From: an uncultured Prevotellaceae bacterium
GTDB lineage: Bacteria > Bacteroidota > Bacteroidia > Bacteroidales > Bacteroidaceae
Reading direction: 5' to 3'
Length of the DNA: 52,661 nt
NCBI GenBank assembly: GCA_902767775.1
Contig: CACXIP010000023.1
Span: 1-52,661, forward strand
The notes under the pieces were generated by a model, which did not search any database, was not told the DNA's origin, and saw only the letters and a list, made by a program, of their open reading frames with translations. This document shows, piece by piece, positions 33,064 through 42,883 of the stretch (the first letter of the stretch is position 1; every line of letters starts with the position of its first letter). The position numbers and the translations under genes were made by a program.

Positions 33064-34310
33064 GCTCCAAACTATTCATCAACATAGGACTGCTCTGCTG
33101 CATCCACCCACGGGAGAAACTGTTTCTTCAAGGGGAAGAGATGAGGCAAATGGGCGTGCTCCACAACGCATGGCTCGCCATCGATGGCGACCGCATCAGC
33201 GACTTCGGCACGATGGACAACCTCGACCAATCCACCATGTCAACAGCAAAGGTCATCGATGTTCATGGCGGTGCGGTGCTGCCCTGCTGGTGCGACCCCC
33301 ACACACATCTGGTCTATGCCGGAAGCCGCGAGGGGGAGTTTGTTGACAAAATAGAAGGACTCACCTACGCTGAGATAGCCCGCCGTGGCGGCGGCATCCT
33401 CAACTCCGCCGACCTGCTGCATGAGATGACAGAAGACGAACTGTATGAGGCTGCCATGGGACGGCTCCGTGAAATGGCAGCGGCTGGTACGGGCTGTGTG
33501 GAAATCAAGAGCGGATATGGTCTCACCACAGAGGATGAACTGAAAATCCTGCGCGTCATACGTAGGATGAAACAGACCTCACGGGTGCGCATCATGTCCA
33601 CCTTTTTGGGCGCACATGCCGTGGGGAGAGCATACACCGGACGGCAAGACGAGTATGTAGACCTGGTGGTCGACGAAATGATTCCTGCCGTAGCAGAAGA
33701 GCATCTCGCCGACTTCATCGACGTATTTTGTGATGAGGGATTCTTTACCCCAGAGGAGACCGACCGCATCCTGGCAGCAGGGGCACGTTATGGCGTGCGT
33801 CCCAAGATACATGCCTGTGAACTCGCGTCATCGGGCGGTGTGGAGATAGGAGTGAAACACCATGCCCTGTCGGTGGACCATCTGGAGAGTGCGAGCGACA
33901 ACGACCTCGCCCTACTGAGGGGAACAGCCACGATGCCGACGCTGCTCCCCGGCACCTCTTTCTTCCTCAACATGCCCTATGCCCGCGGGCGACAAATGAT
34001 TGACAGCGGACTGGGCATTGCACTCGCCTCTGACTGCAATCCCGGCAGCACGCCATCCTCTGACATGAAATTCGTAGTGTCATTGGCTTGCATCAAGATG
34101 CGGCTGCTGCCCACTGAGGCCATCAATGCCGCCACGCTCAATGCCGCCTATGCCATGGGCCTCGCCGAGGACTATGGTTCAATTGCTGTGGGGAAGAAAG
34201 CCAATCTGCAGATTACCGTCCCCATCCCCTCCATCGACTATATCCCCTATGCCTACACACGACCTATCGTGCAGCAGGTGATATTGGATGGAGAATCACC
34301 TTGTGAGTGA
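33060..34310 (+). CDS. hutI: Imidazolonepropionase
   Basis: The 416-residue metal-dependent amidohydrolase opens the imidazolone ring to give formiminoglutamate, which FtcD uses. The metal motif DPHTHLVYAGSREGEF is near residue 78, with GTGCVEIKSGYGL near 143 and the later LASDCNPGSTP near 322 holding the metal aspartate. It overlaps hutH by four bases (ATGA), so translation is coupled. Its last 15 bases overlap the end of sprA on the other strand, leaving no room for a terminator. Confidence 0.95.
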   Translation: MSSKLFINIGLLCCIHPREKLFLQGEEMRQMGVLHNAWLAIDGDRISDFGTMDNLDQSTMSTAKVIDVHGGAVLPCWCDPHTHLVYAGSREGEFVDKIEGLTYAEIARRGGGILNSADLLHEMTEDELYEAAMGRLREMAAAGTGCVEIKSGYGLTTEDELKILRVIRRMKQTSRVRIMSTFLGAHAVGRAYTGRQDEYVDLVVDEMIPAVAEEHLADFIDVFCDEGFFTPEETDRILAAGARYGVRPKIHACELASSGGVEIGVKHHALSVDHLESASDNDLALLRGTATMPTLLPGTSFFLNMPYARGRQMIDSGLGIALASDCNPGSTPSSDMKFVVSLACIKMRLLPTEAINAATLNAAYAMGLAEDYGSIAVGKKANLQITVPIPSIDYIPYAYTRPIVQQVILDGESPCE

Positions 34311-37300
34311 GAACTTCAGGCTAAGGCCGAAGTCGCGGGTGGTGGTGGGATAGCTGCTGCTGGTGAGCAACGGCGTGTTGGTCTGCTGGTCGTAGTAGAA
34401 GGTCATGGTCATGAGCTTCGAGATGGTGTAGTCGGCATTGAAGGAGAACTTGAACGCGTTGTTTCCGCTGCTTGCCTGACTCGTCATGGTGGCGATGTCA
34501 CGCGTGATGCTCGCCTGCTTGCGGTAAGAGAGGTCGAAACGCAAATTGAGGTCGTGGTTGAAGTTCTTGGAGTTGGAGTTTGACTTCGACGACGACTGCT
34601 TGTTTGTATTGCTGTTCTCGTTTTCGTTACCATTGTTCTTTTTCTTGGCTCCCCTCACCTTGCGTCCTCCGCTGCTGCCGAAAAGTTTGAAGTCATTGAT
34701 TTTATAGCCCATGCCGACCACCCAGTCGTGGCTGGAGGTCTCATTGATCTGCATACTGGTGGTGCTCAGGTTGAGCGAGCGTGTCGACTTGTACTCCAGT
34801 TTGCAAGTCATGTTGTTCTGCAGTGTCACCTCAAGACCCAGCAGCGGTGAGAACGACTCGTTGATGCTCACGGTAGAGATGTTGAACATGCTGTTGGGCA
34901 CAGGATTGCTTGTGGTGGCGTCGGTGATGAAGCCCAGGTTGCCCATATACTCCTGCCAGGTGCTGAAACTGGCGTAAGAACCAATGGCGAAGACACTCGT
35001 GTATTTGTGGTTGAGGTTGACGCTCTTGAAGAGGTCTTGGAACAGCGACAACTTGCTCAGTCCGCTGTATCGGATGTTCCAGTTGGGCAGCATGCGGCTC
35101 ACGGCAGGGAAGAGGTCGAGCGACGAACCGCCCATGTTGGTGTAGGCAGAGAGGAATGCCGGTATCATAACATCCGAACTGTAGAGCCCCACCCCTCCGT
35201 TGGCGGCATCGAAAGTCTCACCAGCCCTTGATGTTCCGGCAGGATAGGTGGCACCCACATACTGGCTCTCCACCCTTTGGCGGAATGACTCCAGCGAGTT
35301 GCAGAAACGCTCAAACGACTTGCTGTGGTAGCCGTCGTTGGCGTTGCCCATGCTCTCTAACGAGCTCTTCAGGGATATGGTGGTCATGGTGAACTGCCCG
35401 GTGCGTGTGGTGGGATTGCCCTGATACATATACTGCACGCTGCGGTTGTCGGTCAGCGTGTGGCTTGCGTTGAGGTCAATCTTGAAGTCACGGGCAGGTT
35501 CGAGCGTCACCTTCAGCTGCAGGTCCTTGGTGAGGCTGGTGGTGGCAGGTGTCGCCACATTCTCGTTGTTCAGCAGCCAACCGTTCTCACGCGCCTTCTC
35601 GATATAGCTCTCATCGTTGAAACCGAAGGCGAAGTCGAGTCCCGGACTCAGAATGTCGCCACCGCGCTGTCCAAAAGCCTTGCCGATGGTGGGCATGAAT
35701 CCCGGCAGCGACATCTGCCGCTGGTTGCGGTAGGTGAAGTTGATGTTGCGCACCATCATGAGTGCTCGTGCGAACACCTGTGCCGTCTTATACCATGTCT
35801 TGTCGTCGAGCGGTTCCTTCGGGGTGACCGACAGTTTGATGGTGACCGCCGAGTCGAGTTTGTTGAACACGTTGATTTTGTTGTCGTCCACCACCTTGTA
35901 TTTCACAGGGATGGTCTTTCCGTCCTTGTCCTTCGCAGAGACGATGAGCCTGCGGCTCTTCTTGCTGTGCGTCACGGTGATAGACGTGTCGGCCTTGATG
36001 GTGATTTCCTTCTCAAACGTATTCTTGTTCTTGGGCAGGTTGGACTTCTGCTTGTCGTCCTCCGCCTTCTCCTTGTCGTCCTTGCCCTTCTGGTTCTTCG
36101 CCTGGTTGTTCTTTGCCTGGGTGCTCTTTGTCTGCTGCTTGCTCTTGTTGCTTGAGCGGCTGGTCGACTTGTTGAAGCGCTCGTTGGTCTTCTTCAGGAA
36201 CGGTATGTGGTCGTAGAGTTTCTGCATGTTGAACGTACCGTTGATATTGAACGTACGCGCGTTGGAGATGGTGTTGCCCAGCGACGTGCCGTCCTCCAGG
36301 TCAGTGCCGCGCACCCATCTGTAGTTGGAGTCGTAGGTCAAATCGGAGGTGACCCAATCAAAGATGGGCAACAGGTTGAGCGGCACATGGTAGGATGCCT
36401 TGAAACTCTGGCCATAGTCGAGAGGAGCTCCGAAGTTCTTGATGGAGGTCCATACGGAGTCCTTCCATGCCGAGTACTCATCGGGATAAAGGCTTTTGTT
36501 GACCGGGGTATAGGGTTCCTCTATCTCCGCATGGGTGCCGCTGTTGAAGTTCACGTGCAGGTTCTTGGTGAAGTCCCATCTCAGCGAGAACTCCCTGTTC
36601 CAGAGGAACTGTTCGCTGAAGGTGAGCGGCAGTTGCGCTCCCTCGAGGTTCTCCATGTCGCGCTCCTGCAGTTCGTAGTAGATACGGCGTAGGTCGGTGT
36701 TGAACGTGATGTTCTGCGGCATATAGTTGAGGCCGAACTTCTTGGCTATCTCCAGCCATTTCGACTTCGACTTGAGTTTCTTGAATGGTTCCCATGCCTT
36801 GTATACCGGAGTCCATGAATAGGACATAGACCCGTTCCAAGAATCCTCATTCTCATAGATGGTCGTCTCGCCCGATTTGTGGCTGTGTGCATGGCTGTAT
36901 GAGAAGGAGAAGTTGGCTGGGTCGTAGGGCATGGGATGTCCCTTGGTGGCGATGCCCACCCTGACATTGGAGAGCGAGAAGTTGGTGTTGGTCGACTGTG
37001 TCACGGCGATGGACTCGATGGAGTCGCGCTCATGTTTCGACTCGGTAGCCTCAAGGGCGTCTTTCAGCCTCATGTCGGTGTCGAGCGGATTGTATTTGGG
37101 CTTGCTTTTCTCTTTGGTGACGGAGTAGTAGAGCGGTGCCGACACCTTCGCCTTGTCGGGGAAGAACTTGCCCAGTTCGAGGCTGGTGGTGACCGACACG
37201 TTCTGGAAGTCATCCTGTGCCCTGGCAGCCACACCGTCCTCCAGACCTCCGAATCCCTCGCTGCGGAGGCGTCCGGTCATGTTGACGGTACCGAAGTCAG

Positions 37301-40300
37301 ACAGTTGCACATTGAGGTTGCCCTGTGCAGCCCATCCTCCCTCGTTGGTATATTCCTTCATTCGGAGCTCGTTGACCCATACTTCGCCCGACTTCACCTC
37401 TCCTGAAAGGTTGCGCACACCGATAATCATCGTCTTGACCTCTCCGAGCGACGGGTTACCCATGATGCTCACCTTGTTGGAGGGCTTGTCTTCATCGTAG
37501 GCGGTATAGAGCTGGTTGTAGGACGCTGCCCCCGCTGCCTTCGCTATATTGCGCTCCTTCTTGAGCGAGGTGAAGATGCTCAGTGGGATGTCGAGCATAT
37601 TCTCCTCCGGCCACACGATGCGCTTGTCGGCGACGGAGTATTTGTCATAATGTCCTTCTGGAGTCAGTTTGAGCGGTATCTCATACTCGTAGTAGTTGCT
37701 CTTGTAGTCGCTTCCGAGTCTGATGAATACCGCCAGCTGGTTGTCGGCGAGGTTGGTGATGTTCTCATTCAGCGTATTGGCGTGTACGAACATCTGCAAC
37801 CTCTTGTATTGTCTCAGGTCGAGCGTAGTGTTCTTGTAGACGCATTTCGACTCACCTGTGCCCAGGTCATTGACGATGATGTCGAGTGCCTGCTCATTGC
37901 TCTCCACCAACTGCGGCTGGGTGGGGTCCTGCACACGTGAGATGCCCGGCGGCAGGATGTAGTTGACCGGCGTCTTGTCGTTGTTCTCCTCGATGTTGAC
38001 CGCACTCACCGACATATAGCCTGAGTTGGACGCGCTGCTGGTGAGGTTCTGCGAATAGACGCGCCACTCGCCGCGCACGAGGTCGAGGCTTCCGAAACGC
38101 ATGACGATGGGGTGCTTGAAATTGGTGAGGAACATACGCATGAAGCGCACGGAGGTGAAGTCGCTGATGGAGCCTATGCGTTTCTCGAATCGGTCGAGTG
38201 GGATGCGGAACTGATACCACGTCACATCGTAGTGGTCGCCGTTGCGCAGCGAACCGCTTCCCACGCGGCTGTCGACGATGAAGTTGTGGCCCACCACCAT
38301 ATCCTCGGGCCTGACGGAGATATGATACTGGTAGTATTTCTCATACTCGTTGAGGGTGAAGTCCTGGTTGATATCCTCCACATCCGGGGTGGTCTTGTAC
38401 GACGTGTCGTAACTCTCGCTGCGCATGTCGGAGTCGGGCGAGTTGCCCTGCGGGTTGTTGATGCGCTTGTAGCGCTGGAGGATGGATGCCTGCACCTGGT
38501 CGTAGTCTCTGCCCCTGAAATAGTGGTAGTCGTCGTTGGCGGGGTCTGCCCAGATGCTGTCGAACACCTCGGGCGACACCTTCCCCTGTATGGCGGTGAG
38601 GAAGTCCTGATAGGACTCGTAGCTCTGCTCCTCTTGGTCGTTGAGACCATTGAAGCCCACGTCCTGAACAATTCTCGACCCGCTGGTGGTGACGAAGGCG
38701 TAGGTCTGGTCTGTCGTCTGAGTTGGAATCTTGCCCCACTGGGTGAAAGAGTATTTCCCAGACCCATCGACCATCAGTCCGCTCTCATGGAATTTCTTTC
38801 CGTCGTGGAGGATGTCCTCGCTTACCTCACCGAGGTTGATGTAGAAGTCGCCGCCATACTCTGAAGCATCGGCCTGACCATTGGTGTAGATGAAGGGGTC
38901 GAGGAGCCAGAACTCGATGTACTCGATGTTGGCGGTCTCGAAGTCGTTGGTGTCGAGTTTGCGCATCATGCCACCCCACTTCGTCTCCGGCTGGTCGAAT
39001 CGTCCTGCGCTGTTGAGGTCTGGGTTGAAGTTGTAGGGACCACGCTCATTGGGATAGAAGGCGAGGTTGAGCACGGGCAGTGTCGAGGTGGCGCCACTAT
39101 ACGAGCTTTGGTCGCGGTTGGGGTACAACTCGCGCACATACACCTCGCGCACATAGTGGTTGGACAACTGGTTGAGGTCGCTCTTGATGTGGCTCGGTGT
39201 GAGCGACGAACTGCGGCGTGTGAAGAGCGGGTCGATGTTGTACCATGCCAGGAGGCTTCGGTTGAATCCGCTGGAGAGTCCCGTCTTGTCCTTGTACTCA
39301 TTGAACATGGTGGGCACGCTGGAGATGACCCATGAGGTGGGCGTCGACACGTCGATGGTGTTCTTGGTGTTCTCGAAGTCATCGAGATAGGAGGCGTTGT
39401 CCTGTGTGCCGTGCGCCTTTCCTGCGATGAGGTGGGCAAACTCAGCCGAGAGCGATATGTTCGACGGCTGTGTGACATGGAGCAGCGGTATCTTGTTGAG
39501 CATGTTGGTGAGCCACTGGCTCTCCTTCTTCCAGTTGAGGTTGACACCCCACAGCGTGTTGTTGAGGGGTTCAGCTCCCATCGCCACCTTGGTGGTGAGT
39601 GCCTGCTCTGAGATATGGCGCAGCGTACCGCTCATCTGGAAGTTCTTGCTGAAGTCATACTCCCAGTTGACGCCGAACATGGTCTTTCGCGACTGTCCGT
39701 AGTCGGTATTGCTCTCATACGACGCACTGACCGGTGTTTCCGCATCGAGGATGCTTTGGTTGATGATGGTCACCTCGCCGGCTGAATAGTCGACCGTATA
39801 GTCGGAGTTCTCGGTGAGGGTGACACCACCCGCCGTGACGACGACCGACCCCTGCGGCACGTTGTATGCGCCCAGCGGGATGACATTGGCAGCAGAACCT
39901 CTGAACTGTCCCGTGAGGATATACTTGTCTTTCTCGGCTATCTGCTTCGCCACCGTCCTGGTGGAGTCATAGAGTTCGGTATAACTGTATTTGGCTGCCT
40001 TGTCTGCCGACACGCCCTTGCTCACGAGGAAGTTATAGAGGAATTCGCCGAACGGTTCGACTTTGGGGAGGAAGACACGTCCGTTGGTCACGGTATACCC
40101 TTCCACATAGTCGAAATAGCCGTTGGGGTGGGCCTTCATGTTGTTGTCGAGTCGGTCGGCGTCGATGTCCTTGATGATGGTCTGGTCCTTCACCTGCGGT
40201 TCGGGAATATAGGAGATGTAGACGCCGGCGGTATCGCTTTGGAACTTGATGTCGAGGCGGAACTTATCCTTCTCCACGTTGGAGGCGAGGTAGTAGACGT

Positions 40301-41957
40301 TTTTCATCATCAGGTCCCAGTTGGACTGCATGGGGTTGTTGCTCGTATTCTTGAGCGACTTGACGAAGAGCGCCTTGGTGACATCGGGCACATCGCTGGC
40401 AAACTCACCCACCTGATAGGTGACACCGCCGTAGGTATACTCAAAGGCGATGGCCAGCACCTGGTCGGTCTGGAGGGCGGTCTTCAGCGAGATATATCCG
40501 AGGGCTTTGTTGATGGTGTATTCCGACGAGCTGAGCAGGCGTGCGCTCTCCAACTTCTCATAGTCGGTGCCGCCCACAAACTGCGCATCGAGTATTGTGG
40601 AGGTCTGGTCTATCTCACGTGCGCCGACATACTCACCCACCATCTGCGAGTAGAGCGGGTTGGCGTTGTTGGCCGGCGGCATCGCCCCACCCTCACCCAG
40701 GTCAGCCAGAGCGATGATGTTGCGGGTGTTGTTGGCCGTACCGCTTTTGTTGGTCACCCATATCTCCACGCGGTTGATGGTCACTCCCGTGGTGAGGTTG
40801 GGCAGTGTCTTCATCGCACCGTCGTACTTGTCGCGGAAATAGCGTGCGAGGAAGAAGTGGCGGTTTTCCTCGTAGTTGGCGACATCTATCTCAAAGGGAG
40901 TGTAATGCTTGCCACCCTTCGACGACACGCTTCCCGTCGACGACTTTTTCTGCGACACGACGGTCTGCAGCTTGAGTTTGCCAAACTGCATGTCGGTGCG
41001 GAGGCCGAAGAGAGAACTGGCACCGGTGACGAGTGACGAGTTGCTGGGGAACGACACGTTGCCACCCTCCACGAGTTTGATAATCTCGTCCTCCTTGCCC
41101 TCGTATTTGAGTTTCATGGTCTGGGCATCGAAGTCAAAGGTAGCATCCGTGTTGTAGTTGAGGTTCATGTTGACCTTGTCGCCCACCTTGCCGTTGACGC
41201 TGAGGTTGATTTTCTCATCAAAGTCCATCGTCGTGGTCTTGCGGTTGCGGATGGGCAGCGAGGGGTTGTCGATGTTCTTGAAGGTAGCGCCGAACTTCAG
41301 TTCTGCCGTTCCCTGGGTCTTGATGCGCACGCCACCGGGACCGAAGATTTTCTCTGCGGGTCCGAGGTCGAAATGCATGTCGGTGAAGTCAAACTTCTCC
41401 TTGCCCTTGGTTTTGACCGCCTCCTCATTCTTGGAGTGGAAGAACTTCTGCATCGCCTGTTTCTCGCTCCACTTGAAATACTCGTCGTAGGTCATCATCG
41501 TAGGCGCTCCCACGTAAGACCCACCGATTTTGTTGCCGAAGATATAGCGGTCGATGGTGTCATTGTAGACGACGGTCTGCTGCATGTTCTCAGGCCTTTT
41601 CAGGTCGGCTGGATTCTGTGTGAGGTCGTCATCGGTGATGGGTGTGGTGCGCTGGATGGGCCAGCGGGTGTTGAGCAGTGAATCGGGAATTTCCTCCTCA
41701 TCATCGAGGATGGGCTGCGCCTTGACAACGGGTTTATTCTTGTCATCCGGTTTGTCGTCCGCCGCCTGGTTGTTGGCATTGTTGCCCCGCGCATTGCCGC
41801 GCTGGCGGGTGCGGTCATCCTGATTTCCGGGCCTTGCCTGCTGGTTTTGGCGCTGCCGTGTGCGGTCGTCCTGAGGCACGGAAAGAGCGTTGCCCGCCAT
41901 GATGCTGATGGCGCACAATAAAAAGACAAAGCTCCAAATCCGATGCCTGATATTCAT
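34296..41957 (-). CDS. sprA: SprA, outer-membrane translocon of the type IX secretion system
   Basis: The 2553-residue beta-barrel forms the export pore through which T9SS substrates leave the cell. A signal peptide (about 1-26) leads, followed by an Arg/Gln/Asp-rich stretch with DDRTRQR twice (about 30-55). The family part begins NTRWPIQRTTPI near 95, with long motif-matching stretches such as LDLGPAEKIFGPGGVRIKTQ-like sequence near 200 and LGEVKTMIIGVRNLS near 1505. A lysine-rich low-complexity linker (about 1930-1990) precedes the last barrel part. The C-terminus DFGLSLKFSLTR ends in a barrel strand. It lies 66 bp after ruvA, the usual neighbour in Bacteroidetes. Confidence 0.95.
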   Translation of the reverse strand: MNIRHRIWSFVFLLCAISIMAGNALSVPQDDRTRQRQNQQARPGNQDDRTRQRGNARGNNANNQAADDKPDDKNKPVVKAQPILDDEEEIPDSLLNTRWPIQRTTPITDDDLTQNPADLKRPENMQQTVVYNDTIDRYIFGNKIGGSYVGAPTMMTYDEYFKWSEKQAMQKFFHSKNEEAVKTKGKEKFDFTDMHFDLGPAEKIFGPGGVRIKTQGTAELKFGATFKNIDNPSLPIRNRKTTTMDFDEKINLSVNGKVGDKVNMNLNYNTDATFDFDAQTMKLKYEGKEDEIIKLVEGGNVSFPSNSSLVTGASSLFGLRTDMQFGKLKLQTVVSQKKSSTGSVSSKGGKHYTPFEIDVANYEENRHFFLARYFRDKYDGAMKTLPNLTTGVTINRVEIWVTNKSGTANNTRNIIALADLGEGGAMPPANNANPLYSQMVGEYVGAREIDQTSTILDAQFVGGTDYEKLESARLLSSSEYTINKALGYISLKTALQTDQVLAIAFEYTYGGVTYQVGEFASDVPDVTKALFVKSLKNTSNNPMQSNWDLMMKNVYYLASNVEKDKFRLDIKFQSDTAGVYISYIPEPQVKDQTIIKDIDADRLDNNMKAHPNGYFDYVEGYTVTNGRVFLPKVEPFGEFLYNFLVSKGVSADKAAKYSYTELYDSTRTVAKQIAEKDKYILTGQFRGSAANVIPLGAYNVPQGSVVVTAGGVTLTENSDYTVDYSAGEVTIINQSILDAETPVSASYESNTDYGQSRKTMFGVNWEYDFSKNFQMSGTLRHISEQALTTKVAMGAEPLNNTLWGVNLNWKKESQWLTNMLNKIPLLHVTQPSNISLSAEFAHLIAGKAHGTQDNASYLDDFENTKNTIDVSTPTSWVISSVPTMFNEYKDKTGLSSGFNRSLLAWYNIDPLFTRRSSSLTPSHIKSDLNQLSNHYVREVYVRELYPNRDQSSYSGATSTLPVLNLAFYPNERGPYNFNPDLNSAGRFDQPETKWGGMMRKLDTNDFETANIEYIEFWLLDPFIYTNGQADASEYGGDFYINLGEVSEDILHDGKKFHESGLMVDGSGKYSFTQWGKIPTQTTDQTYAFVTTSGSRIVQDVGFNGLNDQEEQSYESYQDFLTAIQGKVSPEVFDSIWADPANDDYHYFRGRDYDQVQASILQRYKRINNPQGNSPDSDMRSESYDTSYKTTPDVEDINQDFTLNEYEKYYQYHISVRPEDMVVGHNFIVDSRVGSGSLRNGDHYDVTWYQFRIPLDRFEKRIGSISDFTSVRFMRMFLTNFKHPIVMRFGSLDLVRGEWRVYSQNLTSSASNSGYMSVSAVNIEENNDKTPVNYILPPGISRVQDPTQPQLVESNEQALDIIVNDLGTGESKCVYKNTTLDLRQYKRLQMFVHANTLNENITNLADNQLAVFIRLGSDYKSNYYEYEIPLKLTPEGHYDKYSVADKRIVWPEENMLDIPLSIFTSLKKERNIAKAAGAASYNQLYTAYDEDKPSNKVSIMGNPSLGEVKTMIIGVRNLSGEVKSGEVWVNELRMKEYTNEGGWAAQGNLNVQLSDFGTVNMTGRLRSEGFGGLEDGVAARAQDDFQNVSVTTSLELGKFFPDKAKVSAPLYYSVTKEKSKPKYNPLDTDMRLKDALEATESKHERDSIESIAVTQSTNTNFSLSNVRVGIATKGHPMPYDPANFSFSYSHAHSHKSGETTIYENEDSWNGSMSYSWTPVYKAWEPFKKLKSKSKWLEIAKKFGLNYMPQNITFNTDLRRIYYELQERDMENLEGAQLPLTFSEQFLWNREFSLRWDFTKNLHVNFNSGTHAEIEEPYTPVNKSLYPDEYSAWKDSVWTSIKNFGAPLDYGQSFKASYHVPLNLLPIFDWVTSDLTYDSNYRWVRGTDLEDGTSLGNTISNARTFNINGTFNMQKLYDHIPFLKKTNERFNKSTSRSSNKSKQQTKSTQAKNNQAKNQKGKDDKEKAEDDKQKSNLPKNKNTFEKEITIKADTSITVTHSKKSRRLIVSAKDKDGKTIPVKYKVVDDNKINVFNKLDSAVTIKLSVTPKEPLDDKTWYKTAQVFARALMMVRNINFTYRNQRQMSLPGFMPTIGKAFGQRGGDILSPGLDFAFGFNDESYIEKARENGWLLNNENVATPATTSLTKDLQLKVTLEPARDFKIDLNASHTLTDNRSVQYMYQGNPTTRTGQFTMTTISLKSSLESMGNANDGYHSKSFERFCNSLESFRQRVESQYVGATYPAGTSRAGETFDAANGGVGLYSSDVMIPAFLSAYTNMGGSSLDLFPAVSRMLPNWNIRYSGLSKLSLFQDLFKSVNLNHKYTSVFAIGSYASFSTWQEYMGNLGFITDATTSNPVPNSMFNISTVSINESFSPLLGLEVTLQNNMTCKLEYKSTRSLNLSTTSMQINETSSHDWVVGMGYKINDFKLFGSSGGRKVRGAKKKNNGNENENSNTNKQSSSKSNSNSKNFNHDLNLRFDLSYRKQASITRDIATMTSQASSGNNAFKFSFNADYTISKLMTMTFYYDQQTNTPLLTSSSYPTTTRDFGLSLKFSLTR

Positions 41958-42023
41958 TGTTCTGTTAAGTTTCGCTCTCGCTCAACTATCAAGTAGTTAA
42001 GGAGTTAAAGAAGTTAAGCGAAT

Positions 42024-42638
42024 TTATTTTATCTGTTTGAGTGCCAGTTTCACCACCTGCTCCACAGGAAGGTTGGGTTGCTGACGCAGTATTTCTGTCA
42101 CCACTTTCGACGTGGGAGCCGGGGAGAATCCCAGCATGGTCAGGGCACTGATGGCCTCCTGACGCACCTCCTTGTTGATGGGGTCTGGTGTTGCCGGTGC
42201 ACCCGACTGCTGCGGACCGATTTCGCTGACGGCAATCTTGTCCTTGAGGTCGACGATGATGCGCTGGGCGGTGCGCTGTCCGATGCCCTTGACGGCCTTG
42301 AGCGTGCGCTCGTCGCCGCTGGCGATGACATTGCCCAGTTCGGCGGGTGTCAATGCCGAGAGAATCATCCTCGCCGTGTTGGCACCCACGCCCGACACGG
42401 TGATGAGCTGCCGGTAGAGTTCGCGCTCCTCCTTGTTGGCGAAGCCATAGAGAGAGAATGAGTCGTCTCTTCCTCCAGTGACCAAAGCCTCGTGCACATA
42501 CAGTTTCACCTCTTTCTTGTTCTGTATGGCAGCATACGTGTTGAGAGAAATATTGAGGGCATAACCTACCCCGGCCGCCTCAACAACAGCCATTGCGGGG
42601 GTGATTTCTGTCAATTCGCCCCTGATGTATTCAATCAT
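42024..42638 (-). CDS. ruvA: Holliday junction branch-migration protein RuvA
   Basis: The 204-residue DNA-binding subunit of RuvAB has an N-terminal OB fold (MIEYIRGELTEITPAMAVVE), helix-hairpin-helix motifs in domain II (SGVGANTARMILSAL near 78 and VKGIGQRTAQRIIVDL near 115), and a C-terminal domain III that contacts RuvB (LGFSPAPTSKVV...). The length is normal. The gap to sprA contains GAGTTAAAGAAGTTAAG words. Confidence 0.95.
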   Translation of the reverse strand: MIEYIRGELTEITPAMAVVEAAGVGYALNISLNTYAAIQNKKEVKLYVHEALVTGGRDDSFSLYGFANKEERELYRQLITVSGVGANTARMILSALTPAELGNVIASGDERTLKAVKGIGQRTAQRIIVDLKDKIAVSEIGPQQSGAPATPDPINKEVRQEAISALTMLGFSPAPTSKVVTEILRQQPNLPVEQVVKLALKQIK

Positions 42639-42789
42639 TGATGTCGTTTTTTGTATATATACGATAGAATAACGTGAGAAACGGGCGGTTTATTGCATTT
42701 CGGGGGACAAATAAGATGAATCCGCGTCGGCAGATTGAGCATACCATGCCATCTTTCGTCGAACATCTCAGATTTATTTTTTCAACATT

Positions 42790-42821
42790 TTTGCTTGGGT
42801 GAAGATATTTTTGTAACTTTG
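42790..42821 (+). promoter_or_regulatory. Promoter of the pectate lyase gene
   Basis: TTTG (42790-42793), a 20-base spacer and TAACTTTG (42814-42821). A second -7 match, TATTTTTG (42806-42813), is directly upstream. The leader to the ATG is about 55 bases. Confidence 0.65.
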
Positions 42822-42883
42822 TTGGCGTATGATGAGCTTGGCTATTCACATTCTCATCACGTAACAACCAATTGTAAACCATC

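Noticed and set aside
34296-34310. The hutI-sprA 3' overlap as a sign of frameshift or truncation
   Set aside because: Both proteins end at family-normal points; it is a plain convergent overlap.
35460-36155. 231-codon plus-strand open frame
   Set aside because: It lies entirely antisense to sprA, has a valine/leucine/glutamate-rich GC-bias composition and no promoter.
40128-41036. 302-codon plus-strand open frame
   Set aside because: It is antisense to the N-terminal part of sprA; open only because of codon bias on the other strand.
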